This document shows positions 32,188 through 37,797 of a DNA stretch of 37,797 nucleotides, piece by piece. The stretch's first letter is position 1, and each line of letters starts with the position of its first letter. The position numbers and the translations under genes were made by a program. The notes under the pieces were generated by a model. The model was not told the origin of the DNA. It was given only the letters and a program-made list of their open reading frames with translations, and searched no databases. This stretch comes from a virus: IMG/VR virus record IMGVR_UViG_3300030328_002680, positions 1 to 37,797 of that record. The stretch is one strand, 5' to 3'.

Positions 32188-33127
32188 ACTAGCCAGCCTA
32201 TGTTCAGGATACGGAGGGTTAGACCTAGCAGTCGAAAGCCACTTCAGGAACAAAGGCGAAGAAGTAGAAACAGTTTGGTTCGCTGAGAACGACAAGAAAT
32301 GCAGTGAAGTATTAGCGCACCATTGGGGTGATGTCCCTAACTATGGGGATGTCACAGCTATTGATTGGAACAGTGTTCCTTTATGTGACATATTAGTGGC
32401 AGGGTATCCTTGTCAACCGTTCTCCCATGCAGGGGAACGAAGAGGAGAAGAAGATGAAAGAGCAATTTTTGAATACATCGCCGATGGCATTTCTACACTC
32501 AGACCAGAATGGGTTGTGTTGGAGAATGTCGCAGGACACCTTACTCTCGGAGGAACCAGCGTTACTGGATCGCTTGCCAGCATGGGGTACGATATGCGCT
32601 GGGGGATTGTACGAGCATCAGATACCGGAGCTCCTCATAAACGTGCGAGATGGTTCTGTCTTGCTACCTACAGTCGTGGTCAACGACATGGGGAGAGGGA
32701 AAACGATAGAGGAATGGGAGACTCTTCTAGCCAAGTGGAAAGCGAAGCACAACAACAACGGTCACGGCAAGAGCCTGAGCATAGAGTTGGAGAAACTCAA
32801 ACTCCTACCGACTCCGCAAGCATGGGACTCAAAGACGTTCGGGAAGTCAGTGGATTGGAAGAAGAGATTAGAGAAGCACGCACCTTCAACAGCTTCGGTC
32901 CTTATGAACCTGCCATCAGAAGATGGGAACAAGTCCTCGGAAGAGTAGCACCAGACCCGACAGATGAGTTAGGTGTGTCGCCTCGTTTCTTAGAATGGAT
33001 GATGGGGTTGCCTGACGGATGGGTGTGCGACGCAGGGTTAGAGTCACGAACAGCAGAGTTGAAGATGCTCGGCAACGGAGTTGTACCTATCCAGGGTGAA
33101 CTCGCATTGAGGTTGTTAGATGTCTAG
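32177..33127 (+). CDS. DNA (cytosine-5-) methyltransferase
   Basis: This 316-residue enzyme transfers a methyl group from S-adenosylmethionine to cytosine C5. It has motif I ASLCSGYGGLDLA, motif IV AGYPCQPFS (C79 nucleophile) and motif VI VLENV (116-118). Motif VIII is PHKRARWF (153-160), and motif X is LGNGVVPIQGELAL near the end. The variable region between VIII and IX is highly charged (GQRHGERENDRG...). It probably protects phage DNA from restriction. Residues about 93-257 share their DNA with a second frame (32454-32948). Confidence 0.9.
   Translation: MTLKLASLCSGYGGLDLAVESHFRNKGEEVETVWFAENDKKCSEVLAHHWGDVPNYGDVTAIDWNSVPLCDILVAGYPCQPFSHAGERRGEEDERAIFEYIADGISTLRPEWVVLENVAGHLTLGGTSVTGSLASMGYDMRWGIVRASDTGAPHKRARWFCLATYSRGQRHGERENDRGMGDSSSQVESEAQQQRSRQEPEHRVGETQTPTDSASMGLKDVREVSGLEEEIREARTFNSFGPYEPAIRRWEQVLGRVAPDPTDELGVSPRFLEWMMGLPDGWVCDAGLESRTAELKMLGNGVVPIQGELALRLLDV
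32454..32948 (+). CDS. Nested gene inside the methyltransferase (LPTP-type phage protein)
   Basis: A 164-residue frame lies wholly within the methyltransferase gene in another forward frame. It starts ATG 32454 with GAGGAG six bases upstream, a near-perfect ribosome site. The protein is not low-complexity. It contains ALLDRLPAWGTICAGGLYEH, SVLLPTVVVNDMGRGKTIEE and KLLPTPQAWDSKTFG. LLPTP blocks of this type recall proteins linked to phage cytosine methyltransferases, but I cannot name a function. This looks like true dual coding. A chance frame of this length in DNA constrained by a conserved enzyme is the alternative. Confidence 0.6.
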   Translation: MKEQFLNTSPMAFLHSDQNGLCWRMSQDTLLSEEPALLDRLPAWGTICAGGLYEHQIPELLINVRDGSVLLPTVVVNDMGRGKTIEEWETLLAKWKAKHNNNGHGKSLSIELEKLKLLPTPQAWDSKTFGKSVDWKKRLEKHAPSTASVLMNLPSEDGNKSSEE

Positions 33128-33536
33128 AAGAATGCTTGATGGTTTAGAAGACGTACCAGAAACCCCTTCCTTTTTTAAGGATGCCTTGTGCAAGGGTATG
33201 GATACAGAATTTTTCTTCCCACTTAAAGGTGCGATAGCTGAACCTAAGAAAATTTGTGCAAAATGCCCTGTCCAAATGGAGTGTTTAGTTTACGCAACAG
33301 AGAACCGTATCGAGTTTGGGTTGTGGGGTGGCGTTTCACAACGGCAACGAGTTCGGCTATGGAAAACTAGAGACTATGATGAATGGGTCCCTAAAGAATG
33401 CGTCACCCAAGCGTGTAGGAAACTTTTTATTGGGGCGAAGAAACAAATCTGTTGTTCTAAGAAATGCAATCAGGTTTTAAGAGATGAAGTTGAAAGACAG
33501 AAAAGGTTGGAAAAGAAGAATGGGATTAAGTCCTAA
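33120..33536 (+). CDS. whiB: WhiB-family regulator 2 with a Cys-rich extension
   Basis: This 138-residue protein has a WhiB core: C24, C46-x2-C49-x5-C55 and GLWGG (67-71). It then carries an unusual tail with C94, C99, C111, C112 and C116, ending in a Lys-rich helix. The tail may hold zinc or a second cluster and contact DNA. It overlaps the methyltransferase end by 8 bases. It is longer than the usual 80-100 residue WhiB. Confidence 0.85.
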   Translation: MSRRMLDGLEDVPETPSFFKDALCKGMDTEFFFPLKGAIAEPKKICAKCPVQMECLVYATENRIEFGLWGGVSQRQRVRLWKTRDYDEWVPKECVTQACRKLFIGAKKQICCSKKCNQVLRDEVERQKRLEKKNGIKS

Positions 33537-33732
33537 TAATACAGAGTCGGATACGTTCACTCTGGGCGAGTTAAGAAAATTCAGAGAACAAGAAGCTCAA
33601 CGGATCAGGCATTCTTGTAAGTGTGTTGATTGTAAATGCGACCCTTGCGAATGTGATGACGATTTTGAAGCGAGCATGGTTGAGCGTCAATGGAAAACAT
33701 ACAGAGATCAGGGGCTTGTGGTTGACGAGTAA
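33520..33732 (+). CDS. Small Cys-rich protein
   Basis: This 70-residue protein contains SCKCVDCKCDPCECDDDF. It has six Cys in C-x-C-x2-C-x-C-x2-C-x-C order, suggesting metal binding similar to metallothionein-like knots. ATG 33520 (GGAAAAG upstream) is chosen; ATG 33484 is in frame but has poor spacing. It overlaps the whiB 2 stop. Confidence 0.55.
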   Translation: MGLSPNNTESDTFTLGELRKFREQEAQRIRHSCKCVDCKCDPCECDDDFEASMVERQWKTYRDQGLVVDE

Positions 33733-33958
33733 GGGAGATTTTATTGTTGTCTTGGTTGTTGAGGGTAAACGGAAAGCCTTCTATGCTGTTGATGACGGTG
33801 ATTTGTTTGATTTCAGTGCGGCTTGGGACAAGGTTTGTAGTGAAAACAATTTAGTTAGAGAGCAAACAAAATTGGTGATGGCTAGGACGTACTTGAGTTG
33901 CGTGGATGGCTTCGGAACCAATGTAAAGGAGAACAATGAAAGTATTAGTAGCTTGTGA
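33722..33958 (+). CDS. Small hypothetical protein
   Basis: This 78-residue frame starts MTSKGDFIVVLVVEGKRKAF (TTG start, AGGGG upstream). It is a compact beta-then-helix protein, without known motifs. The in-frame start at 33623 would overlap the Cys-rich gene fully and gives an atypical N-terminus. The start is uncertain. Confidence 0.5.
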   Translation: MTSKGDFIVVLVVEGKRKAFYAVDDGDLFDFSAAWDKVCSENNLVREQTKLVMARTYLSCVDGFGTNVKENNESISSL

Positions 33959-34529
33959 ATACTCTGGAACAGTCAGAGAAGCGTTCAGAAAAAGAGGACA
34001 CAACGCAATATCTTGCGACATAATCCCAACAGAAATAGATGGACCCCATTATCAAGGAAACATCTTTGACATTCTGTACGAAGACTGGGACATGATGATT
34101 GCTCACCCTCCATGCACCTATCTCTCGAACGCTGGCGCTCGTCATTTATACCCACAAAAAGGTGTATTAAATGTAGAACGCTACGCAAAAGGAATGGAAG
34201 CAAAAGAGTTTTTTATGAAACTGTGGACAGTGGAACACATACCTAAAGTTTGTGTTGAGAATCCCATTAGTTCCAAAGTGTTTGAAATGCCGGAACATTC
34301 TCAAGAAATTCAACCATACGAATACGGTCACGCACTGTCAAAAAAAACCAGGTTGTGGTTACGAAACCTTCCTTTGCTGGTTCCAACAAACATTGTTGAG
34401 AAAAAAGAAAATTGTCATGGGGCAGAGGGCAGTTGGTATAACAAGGGGGGGTTGGACCGTCAGAAAAGAAGAGCAAAGTTTTTTCAAGGTTGGGCTGATG
34501 CTATGGCAGAACAATGGGGGAAACAATGA
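33936..34529 (+). CDS. Putative DNA-methyltransferase-like protein
   Basis: This 197-residue protein has a Rossmann-like N-terminus (MKVLVACEYSGTVREAFRKRGHNAISCDI) and the block MMIAHPPCTYLSNAGARHLY. The PPC motif recalls the PC nucleophile of cytosine-5 methyltransferases. VCVENPISSK further down resembles the ENV motif. This class of phage protein is often annotated as a DNA methylase, but no proof of activity is visible. AAAGGAGAAC precedes the ATG. Confidence 0.65.
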   Translation: MKVLVACEYSGTVREAFRKRGHNAISCDIIPTEIDGPHYQGNIFDILYEDWDMMIAHPPCTYLSNAGARHLYPQKGVLNVERYAKGMEAKEFFMKLWTVEHIPKVCVENPISSKVFEMPEHSQEIQPYEYGHALSKKTRLWLRNLPLLVPTNIVEKKENCHGAEGSWYNKGGLDRQKRRAKFFQGWADAMAEQWGKQ

Positions 34530-34753
34530 AGAAGCCAGTAAGAAATGAAATCATTATCGGGTCTACCTGCTACGGATGCGAAACCCACCACAGATTAAAA
34601 GTAAACGAACTCTCATTCGAGAAGTTCATGCTACATAAAGGTAAGCCACCAGCAGAAAACGCTGACGACATAGAGTTGCTTATCGGATTCAAACGAAAAG
34701 CTTACTTGTGTCCGCCATGCAAACACGAACTCCTGGCAGACATACCGTTATGA
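34526..34753 (+). CDS. Small zinc-binding-like protein
   Basis: This 75-residue protein has STCYGCETHH early and LCPPCKHEL late, forming two C-x2-C pairs that could bind zinc. The ATG overlaps the previous TGA (ATGA). The role is unknown; it lies beside a methyltransferase-like gene. Confidence 0.65.
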   Translation: MKKPVRNEIIIGSTCYGCETHHRLKVNELSFEKFMLHKGKPPAENADDIELLIGFKRKAYLCPPCKHELLADIPL

Positions 34754-35301
34754 GAATCTCAGACAGAATAAGGATCGCATTCGCATTAGCTGTTACGACT
34801 AGTTGTGCGAGTGTGCATGTCGCTCAAGGTTTGTCGGGGGAACCGTATCCTGAGTCAAGCATCTTGTATGCTGACAGTGTGCAGGACAGAACGTTTATCA
34901 CGTTTATCGAGTCGGAACCGGAGGCATTACTAACAGTAATGGGCGAACAGGTGTCTCTGGTTCCGGCACCTACTACTACCACTGTTTCTGCTCCTACTTT
35001 GTTGTCTCTTGTGCATAAATACTTTGAAGAAGACGATCATGAGTGGGCGCTAACTGTCGCGTTTTGTGAATCTTCTGCACAACCTGACCATGAAACAAGC
35101 GATGCAGTGAACCCAAGCAGTGGAGCTTCAGGCTGGTTCCAACATCTTCCGAAGTTCTGGGAAGAACGATCACGCAAAGCAGGAATCCCTGACGGCGACA
35201 TCATGGACCCAGAGAACAACGTCTTAGTCGCGGCATGGTTACTGTATGAGACACCACAACAGACAAGCCACTGGTACCCAAGCGAATGGTGTTGGGGTTA
35301 A
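34750..35301 (+). CDS. Secreted lytic-transglycosylase-like protein
   Basis: This 183-residue protein has a signal-peptide-like N-terminus (RIRIAFALAVTTSCASVHVAQG), a Pro/Thr linker (PAPTTTTVSAPT) and a lysozyme/SLT-like domain. The likely catalytic Glu is E107 in ALTVAFCESSAQ. Other family segments are NPSSGASGWFQHLPKFW and VAAWLLYE. C106 and C181 may pair. It may cut glycan strands from outside, in addition to the M15 endolysin. It is ATGA-coupled upstream and TAATG-coupled downstream. Confidence 0.75.
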   Translation: MRISDRIRIAFALAVTTSCASVHVAQGLSGEPYPESSILYADSVQDRTFITFIESEPEALLTVMGEQVSLVPAPTTTTVSAPTLLSLVHKYFEEDDHEWALTVAFCESSAQPDHETSDAVNPSSGASGWFQHLPKFWEERSRKAGIPDGDIMDPENNVLVAAWLLYETPQQTSHWYPSEWCWG

Positions 35302-35609
35302 TGAAAGAAGAAGAAGCCAACCAGATACTCTTTCTAATGTCTGCCATCTGGACTCAACCAATATCAGACGCCACCCTTCTCGTTTGGAAGCAACGAATAG
35401 AAAGAGAGAAAGACTACGAACTCGCACAAGAAGCTGTCTCCCTTCTTTCTGACAGATGCAAATTTTTTCCAAGCATCGCAGAATTTCATGAGACAATCCG
35501 TTCCCTTAAACGTGAACCAGTGTTTGAGTTAGACGATCCAGGCGGACCTGTCTTATCTCTCGAAGAAACCCTGTCTCATATCAACAAGGCTAGGAAAGAA
35601 TTGAGTTGA
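35301..35609 (+). CDS. Helicase-loader-like or replication-associated protein
   Basis: This 102-residue protein is helical, with AIWTQPISDATLLVWKQRIE followed by AQEAVSLLSDRCKFFPSIAE. The latter is a segment common in phage replication initiator/helicase-loader N-terminal domains. No ATPase is fused. It ends the long forward transcription unit before a terminator. The assignment is tentative. Confidence 0.55.
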   Translation: MKEEEANQILFLMSAIWTQPISDATLLVWKQRIEREKDYELAQEAVSLLSDRCKFFPSIAEFHETIRSLKREPVFELDDPGGPVLSLEETLSHINKARKELS

Positions 35610-35648
35610 TTAGTTCCCTGTCTGGTGTATGATGTTTAGAGCACGTTT

Positions 35649-35696
35649 ACCCACCCTGTAGATTTACTCCTTTCGATTTGCAGGGTGGGTTTTTTT
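35649..35696 (+). terminator. Rho-independent terminator of the long forward block
   Basis: ACCCACCCTG (35649-35658) pairs with CAGGGTGGGT (35681-35690) over 10 perfect pairs around a 22-base loop, followed by six T. It lies where the forward block converges with the reverse operon. The reverse strand lacks a T-run after the stem, so it is effective in the forward direction. Confidence 0.88.
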
Positions 35697-35925
35697 ATAT
35701 TGCCTCTCCGAGTTTGTAAACGGTGTATTCAATTCCACCGTATTCCTCCAACTGTTGAACGTGATGCTCAACCATTTCTTTGTCTTCCAATATGTGGCTA
35801 GACAAGTATTCTCCGTCGTATTCTTCTATCACATAACGAAATGCTTGTCCTTCCTTCTTCGCTGCTTCATGTCTTTCAAGACGATCTGCCCACCACTCAT
35901 CGGACCTTCCATAGATACCTTTCAT
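35695..35925 (-). CDS. Small acidic protein, last gene of the reverse operon
   Basis: The 76-residue protein is MKGIYGRSDEWWADRLERHE and a charged helical rest ending TVYKLGEAI. The start at 35925 has AAGGA seven bases upstream; in-frame ATG 35931 and TTG 35964 are alternatives. The stop overlaps the tail of the convergent terminator. Its function is unknown. Confidence 0.6.
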   Translation of the reverse strand: MKGIYGRSDEWWADRLERHEAAKKEGQAFRYVIEEYDGEYLSSHILEDKEMVEHHVQQLEEYGGIEYTVYKLGEAI

Positions 35926-35935
35926 TTTCATTTCC

Positions 35936-36457
35936 TTAATCTTGGTAGTGGTTGATTGCTTCAAAAATATCTTGATGAATAGGGTTATCTGACTGAGACA
36001 AATCTCTAGTATCAGCGGAGCAGATTAACTCTGCTTGTTGGACTACTTCTTCTATCGTGTCAAACTCTCCGATATGCAAACCGTAGCCGTCGTATTTCTG
36101 ATTCTCTCTCCAACTAAATTTCTTACCGTCAAGAAAGTCGTCATAGAACTCGTCAAGGCTCATAACATATTGCACTGCAAAGCTTTTATCTAGCACAGAT
36201 AGGTCATGCTGTTTCACGTCACTTGGCACCCCATAATCGTAACCAGAGAACACATCTTTATAGATGACCTCAAGGCATGAATACCCCTCACCGGCTATGT
36301 GAATGTTGTGACAATTCCCACCAGTATGATTAAAAGTAACGTCGCACCAAGTCAACTGTTCTTTAATCATGCTGTAAATATCCCTGTCAGAAACAAGACC
36401 GTTCTCATCTCGTTCTTCTGGGGGTTTGTAATTTGTTCCCTTTATTTCTTTCTTCAT
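35936..36457 (-). CDS. Hypothetical protein of the reverse operon
   Basis: This 173-residue protein starts at ATG behind AAAGGAAAA. It is acidic and aromatic (FSGYDYGVPSD, SLDEFYDDFLDGKKF), with a His-rich segment (TGGNCHNIHIAGEGYSC). It is the largest gene of the reverse block. No recognised family. Its leader is one of the double-hairpin cassettes. Confidence 0.65.
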   Translation of the reverse strand: MKKEIKGTNYKPPEERDENGLVSDRDIYSMIKEQLTWCDVTFNHTGGNCHNIHIAGEGYSCLEVIYKDVFSGYDYGVPSDVKQHDLSVLDKSFAVQYVMSLDEFYDDFLDGKKFSWRENQKYDGYGLHIGEFDTIEEVVQQAELICSADTRDLSQSDNPIHQDIFEAINHYQD

Positions 36458-36534
36458 TTTATTTTCCTTTCTTTCTGGTGATAAGAATCACCACCCCATA
36501 CCCTGAGTTAACTCAGGGTGTGAGATGCTAACGC
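36458..36534 (-). ncRNA. Double-hairpin intergenic cassette A
   Basis: In reverse-strand order after TAA: GCGTTAGCATCTC, then stem 1 (perfect 20-base palindrome ACCCTGAGTTAACTCAGGGT at 36500-36519), then stem 2 (GGTGAT/ATCACC at 36477-36492, TCTT loop in RNA), then AAAGGA and the ATG of the next gene. An outer pair (36499/36520) pairs only in plus-strand RNA. See the finding on the whole family. Confidence 0.75.
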
Positions 36535-36783
36535 TTAATCCTTCCAAACATCTAGTTCCATAAAGCTATCTTCACCCTGCTCAACTAATTGAGAGATGAA
36601 ATAGTCACGCTCGAAATCTTCCTCACGAGCGTGACGGAAGTGATCCGTGTTATAGAACTTCAGAAACTCAACAAGAGTTCCAAACAATTCAGGTGTCAAT
36701 ACGATATGGAACTCGTGACAGTGTCCTCTCGGTTCCAAGATAGAGAAGTCTTCTGCTTCTTCTTCTGTGTGAATATATTTCAA
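36535..36783 (-). CDS. Small acidic protein with TTG start
   Basis: This 82-residue protein (KYIHTEEEAEDFSILEPRG, then GHCHEFHIVLTPELFGTLVE) starts at TTG. AAAGGAAAA at normal spacing decides it. The RGHCHEFHI segment may bind metal. Unknown family. It is bounded on both sides by cassettes A and B. Confidence 0.65.
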   Translation of the reverse strand: MKYIHTEEEAEDFSILEPRGHCHEFHIVLTPELFGTLVEFLKFYNTDHFRHAREEDFERDYFISQLVEQGEDSFMELDVWKD

Positions 36784-36859
36784 TTTATTTTCCTTTCTTT
36801 CTGGTGATAAGAATCACCACCCCACACCCTGAACTAGTCAAGGTGTGAGATGCTAACGC
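36784..36859 (-). ncRNA. Double-hairpin intergenic cassette B
   Basis: Stem 1 lies at 36823-36847: nine pairs plus position 36829/36841, which is c/a on the plus strand and so G-U in reverse RNA. The loop is ACTAG (plus strand). Stem 2 (36803-36818) is identical to that of cassette A. The stop-proximal block and the AAAGGAAAAT ribosome leader are also the same as in A. Confidence 0.75.
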
Positions 36860-37042
36860 TTAATCTTCTAACTCCTCTGGGGCACTTATGTATTCTGGGT
36901 AAATCGTGTGAGCCATAACGTGGGAAACATGTTCCACCGCTTCGGTCACTATCATCTCGTTCCAGTCCCACCCTGAGGGGTGGTCTGCATGAGTTTCAAT
37001 AATCATTGAGACCATGTATTTCTTTAATGGTTTTTTATTCAT
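36860..37042 (-). CDS. Small hypothetical protein
   Basis: This 60-residue protein begins MNKKPLKKYMVSMIIETHAD; the rest is acidic (GWDWNEMIVTEAVEHVSHVM). The ATG has AAGGAG upstream. It lies between cassettes B and C. No family is recognised. Confidence 0.6.
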   Translation of the reverse strand: MNKKPLKKYMVSMIIETHADHPSGWDWNEMIVTEAVEHVSHVMAHTIYPEYISAPEELED

Positions 37043-37140
37043 TATCTATTTCTTCTCCTTCTACAGGTGTCTAGTGTCTCCTGTCTTGTAAGAAACACTA
37101 TTCCACACCCCGAACTAGTCGGGGTGTGAGATAGTACCGC
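37043..37140 (-). ncRNA. Double-hairpin intergenic cassette C
   Basis: Stem 1 at 37104-37128 is ten perfect pairs (CACACCCCGA with TCGGGGTGTG) around ACTAG. Stem 2 at 37072-37100 has eleven pairs (TAGTGTCTCCT with AAGAAACACTA) around GTCTTGT. Two of its positions are c/a on the plus strand, hence G-U in reverse RNA. Next comes GTGTCTAG spacer DNA and the ribosome site AAGGAG. An AGGAG also lies inside stem 2. Confidence 0.78.
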
Positions 37141-37365
37141 TTAGTCTTGACCGTCTTGGTCTTCTTCTTCATCTTCGGTTAGCATTTGTTTCATAGTTTC
37201 AACACAGCACGAACATCCGATGTCGGGTTCAATGTCCCAACACGTATCGTGCTCTTCGTGTTCACAGTGGCAAATCTCAAATGCAACTTCGTCACATAAG
37301 ATAGCGCTGATTCTCCGACCATACTCTTCATCGGTTTCATGGTAGTAGTTTATTTTCTCACTCAT
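37141..37365 (-). CDS. Small Cys/His-rich acidic protein
   Basis: This 74-residue protein has ICHCEHEEHDTC and IGCSCCVETM, seven Cys including a CHCEHE motif like that of the forward protein at 1122-1304. It likely binds metal. The ATG at 37365 (GGAG upstream) is the real start. The in-frame TTG further up (37437) would translate through the cassette hairpin. The C-terminus is very acidic. Confidence 0.65.
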   Translation of the reverse strand: MSEKINYYHETDEEYGRRISAILCDEVAFEICHCEHEEHDTCWDIEPDIGCSCCVETMKQMLTEDEEEDQDGQD

Positions 37366-37472
37366 TATTTTCTCCAATCTCCCTGTCGGGTGTCTAGTGT
37401 CTCCTGTCTTGTAAGAAACACTACCCCGAACTCTCAAAAGCTTTTTGAAAGTTCGAGATAGTACCGCTTAAA
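37366..37472 (-). ncRNA. Double-hairpin intergenic cassette D
   Basis: Stem 2 at 37395-37423 matches that of cassette C exactly. Stem 1 at 37427-37455 has a new sequence (CGAACT...AGTTCG plus TCAAAA...TTTTGA) yet pairs over 12 positions. Position 37433/37449 is G-U in reverse RNA. The stop-proximal block GAGATAGTACCGCTTA is kept. Confidence 0.78.
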
Positions 37473-37670
37473 TTAATAACACATACCGCAAAGTATCCGA
37501 CCATTGACGATAGAACTACCGTCACCGCAGAACCTACACGGTCTAAACTCTTCTTTTAACGGTTGCGGGTTGCATGTATCGCCACCGCACCCATCACATT
37601 TAACATAATGTGATGCCATTAAAGGCCTAAACGCTACCGCTTTAGGCTCGTAATAGTTAGCGTGTCTCAT
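37473..37670 (-). CDS. Small zinc-finger-like protein
   Basis: This 65-residue protein has CDGCGGDTC and CRFCGDGSSIVNGRILCGMC, seven Cys giving three C-x2-C pairs. Zinc binding is very likely. The ATG at 37670 has AAAGGGGG upstream; an in-frame start at 37703 would run through the cassette hairpin. It follows the gene at 51-437 if the genome is circular. It may be a nucleic-acid or protein-binding adaptor. Confidence 0.68.
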   Translation of the reverse strand: MRHANYYEPKAVAFRPLMASHYVKCDGCGGDTCNPQPLKEEFRPCRFCGDGSSIVNGRILCGMCY

Positions 37671-37747
37671 GTCTGCCCCCTTTCTAGTGTCTCTAAGAAA
37701 CACTACCCGACCCCCTACCGAATAAGTAAGGGGTCAGATAGTACCGC
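37671..37747 (-). ncRNA. Double-hairpin intergenic cassette E (spans the contig overlap)
   Basis: Stem 2 at 37685-37705 (TAGTGTCTC with GAAACACTA) has one G-U pair in reverse RNA (37691/37699). Stem 1 at 37709-37735 pairs GACCCC...GGGGTC and TAC...GTA around CGAATAA, with 37715/37729 as G-U. The same sequence appears at 1-50. The AAAGGGGG ribosome site follows. Confidence 0.78.
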
Positions 37748-37795
37748 TTAGTATTCGCGTATCCATCGGCTAGGTGTAAAGGTTAGCCCTAGCAT
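37698..37795. repeat. Terminal direct repeat, right copy
   Basis: These bases repeat 1-98 exactly. The final two bases of the window are ct, against at at 99-100. The last 50 bases (37748-37797) are therefore a second, partial copy of the end of the reverse gene at 51-437. Confidence 0.9.
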
Positions 37796-37797
37796 CT

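Noticed and set aside
34252-34548. Alternative forward frame inside the methyltransferase-like gene, as a second nested gene.
   Set aside because: No ribosome site, biased Lys/Cys composition and no recognisable blocks, unlike 32454-32948.
37366-37437. Upstream extension of the reverse gene (start TTG at 37437).
   Set aside because: It would translate through the hairpin cassette; the ATG at 37365 has a ribosome site.

Overview
This window looks like one complete, nearly closed phage genome of about 37.7 kb. Positions 1-98 are repeated exactly at 37698-37795, so the contig is circular or terminally redundant. Two WhiB-family proteins, which are known only from Actinobacteria and their phages, point to an actinobacterial host. 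Modest GC content (by eye), an M15 endolysin with a peptidoglycan-binding repeat, an r1t-type holin and a DUF2746-like membrane protein agree with that. By inference the host is a low-GC aquatic actinobacterium. I see no integrase, repressor, sheath, tape measure or long-tail machinery. I do see a portal, a giant virion protein and an adaptor/nozzle-like pair, so a short-tailed (podovirus-like) virion is the best guess.

Layout. (1) A divergent control region at about 438-644 separates two sets of small accessory genes. One set reads forward (645-1304) and ends in a terminator. The other reads backward from a good promoter at 482-510, through 51-437, across the contig junction, and on to 37670-35695. 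(2) A 600-bp non-coding, structured stretch (1305-1911) precedes the late genes. (3) The virion module reads forward: terminase, portal, small Pro-rich protein, a 1711-residue protein, three further probable virion proteins (one with a peptidoglycan-binding domain), a small membrane protein, scaffold, major capsid protein, a strong hairpin, small genes, S74 fibre 1, endolysin, holin-like protein, a 22-residue-repeat protein, S74 fibre 2, zinc-ribbon protein, adaptor-like protein and nozzle-like protein. (4) An accessory block (25458-28658) holds a DEDDy exonuclease with a zinc ribbon, a tiny Cys protein, a ferredoxin with a Cys-x2-Asp-x2-Cys motif, a secreted Thr- and Glu-rich protein and an r1t-like holin. 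(5) A DNA-metabolism block starts at a palindrome-marked promoter region near 28661. It encodes a Cas4/RecB-like nuclease, zinc-ribbon microprotein, Rad52-like annealing protein, SSB, Holliday-junction-resolvase-like nuclease, two WhiBs, a C5 cytosine methyltransferase with a second gene nested in another frame, a second methyltransferase-like protein, a secreted transglycosylase-like protein and a possible helicase-loader-like protein. It ends at a strong terminator at 35649-35696.

No DNA or RNA polymerase or helicase is visible, so the phage probably uses the host replisome and transcription apparatus. It brings its own recombination proteins, DNA modification and WhiB-type regulators. Most forward genes overlap by 1-8 bases (ATGA, GTGA, TAATG), which implies translational coupling in long operons.

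The most unusual signals are four. First, a family of double-hairpin RNA cassettes fills every gap of the reverse operon except one; their stems differ in sequence but keep pairing. Second, a nested gene with a strong ribosome-binding site lies entirely inside the cytosine methyltransferase. Third, there is a phage-borne ferredoxin with an Asp in the cluster motif. Fourth, codon choice flips abruptly within single genes between T/G-ending and A/C-ending codons.
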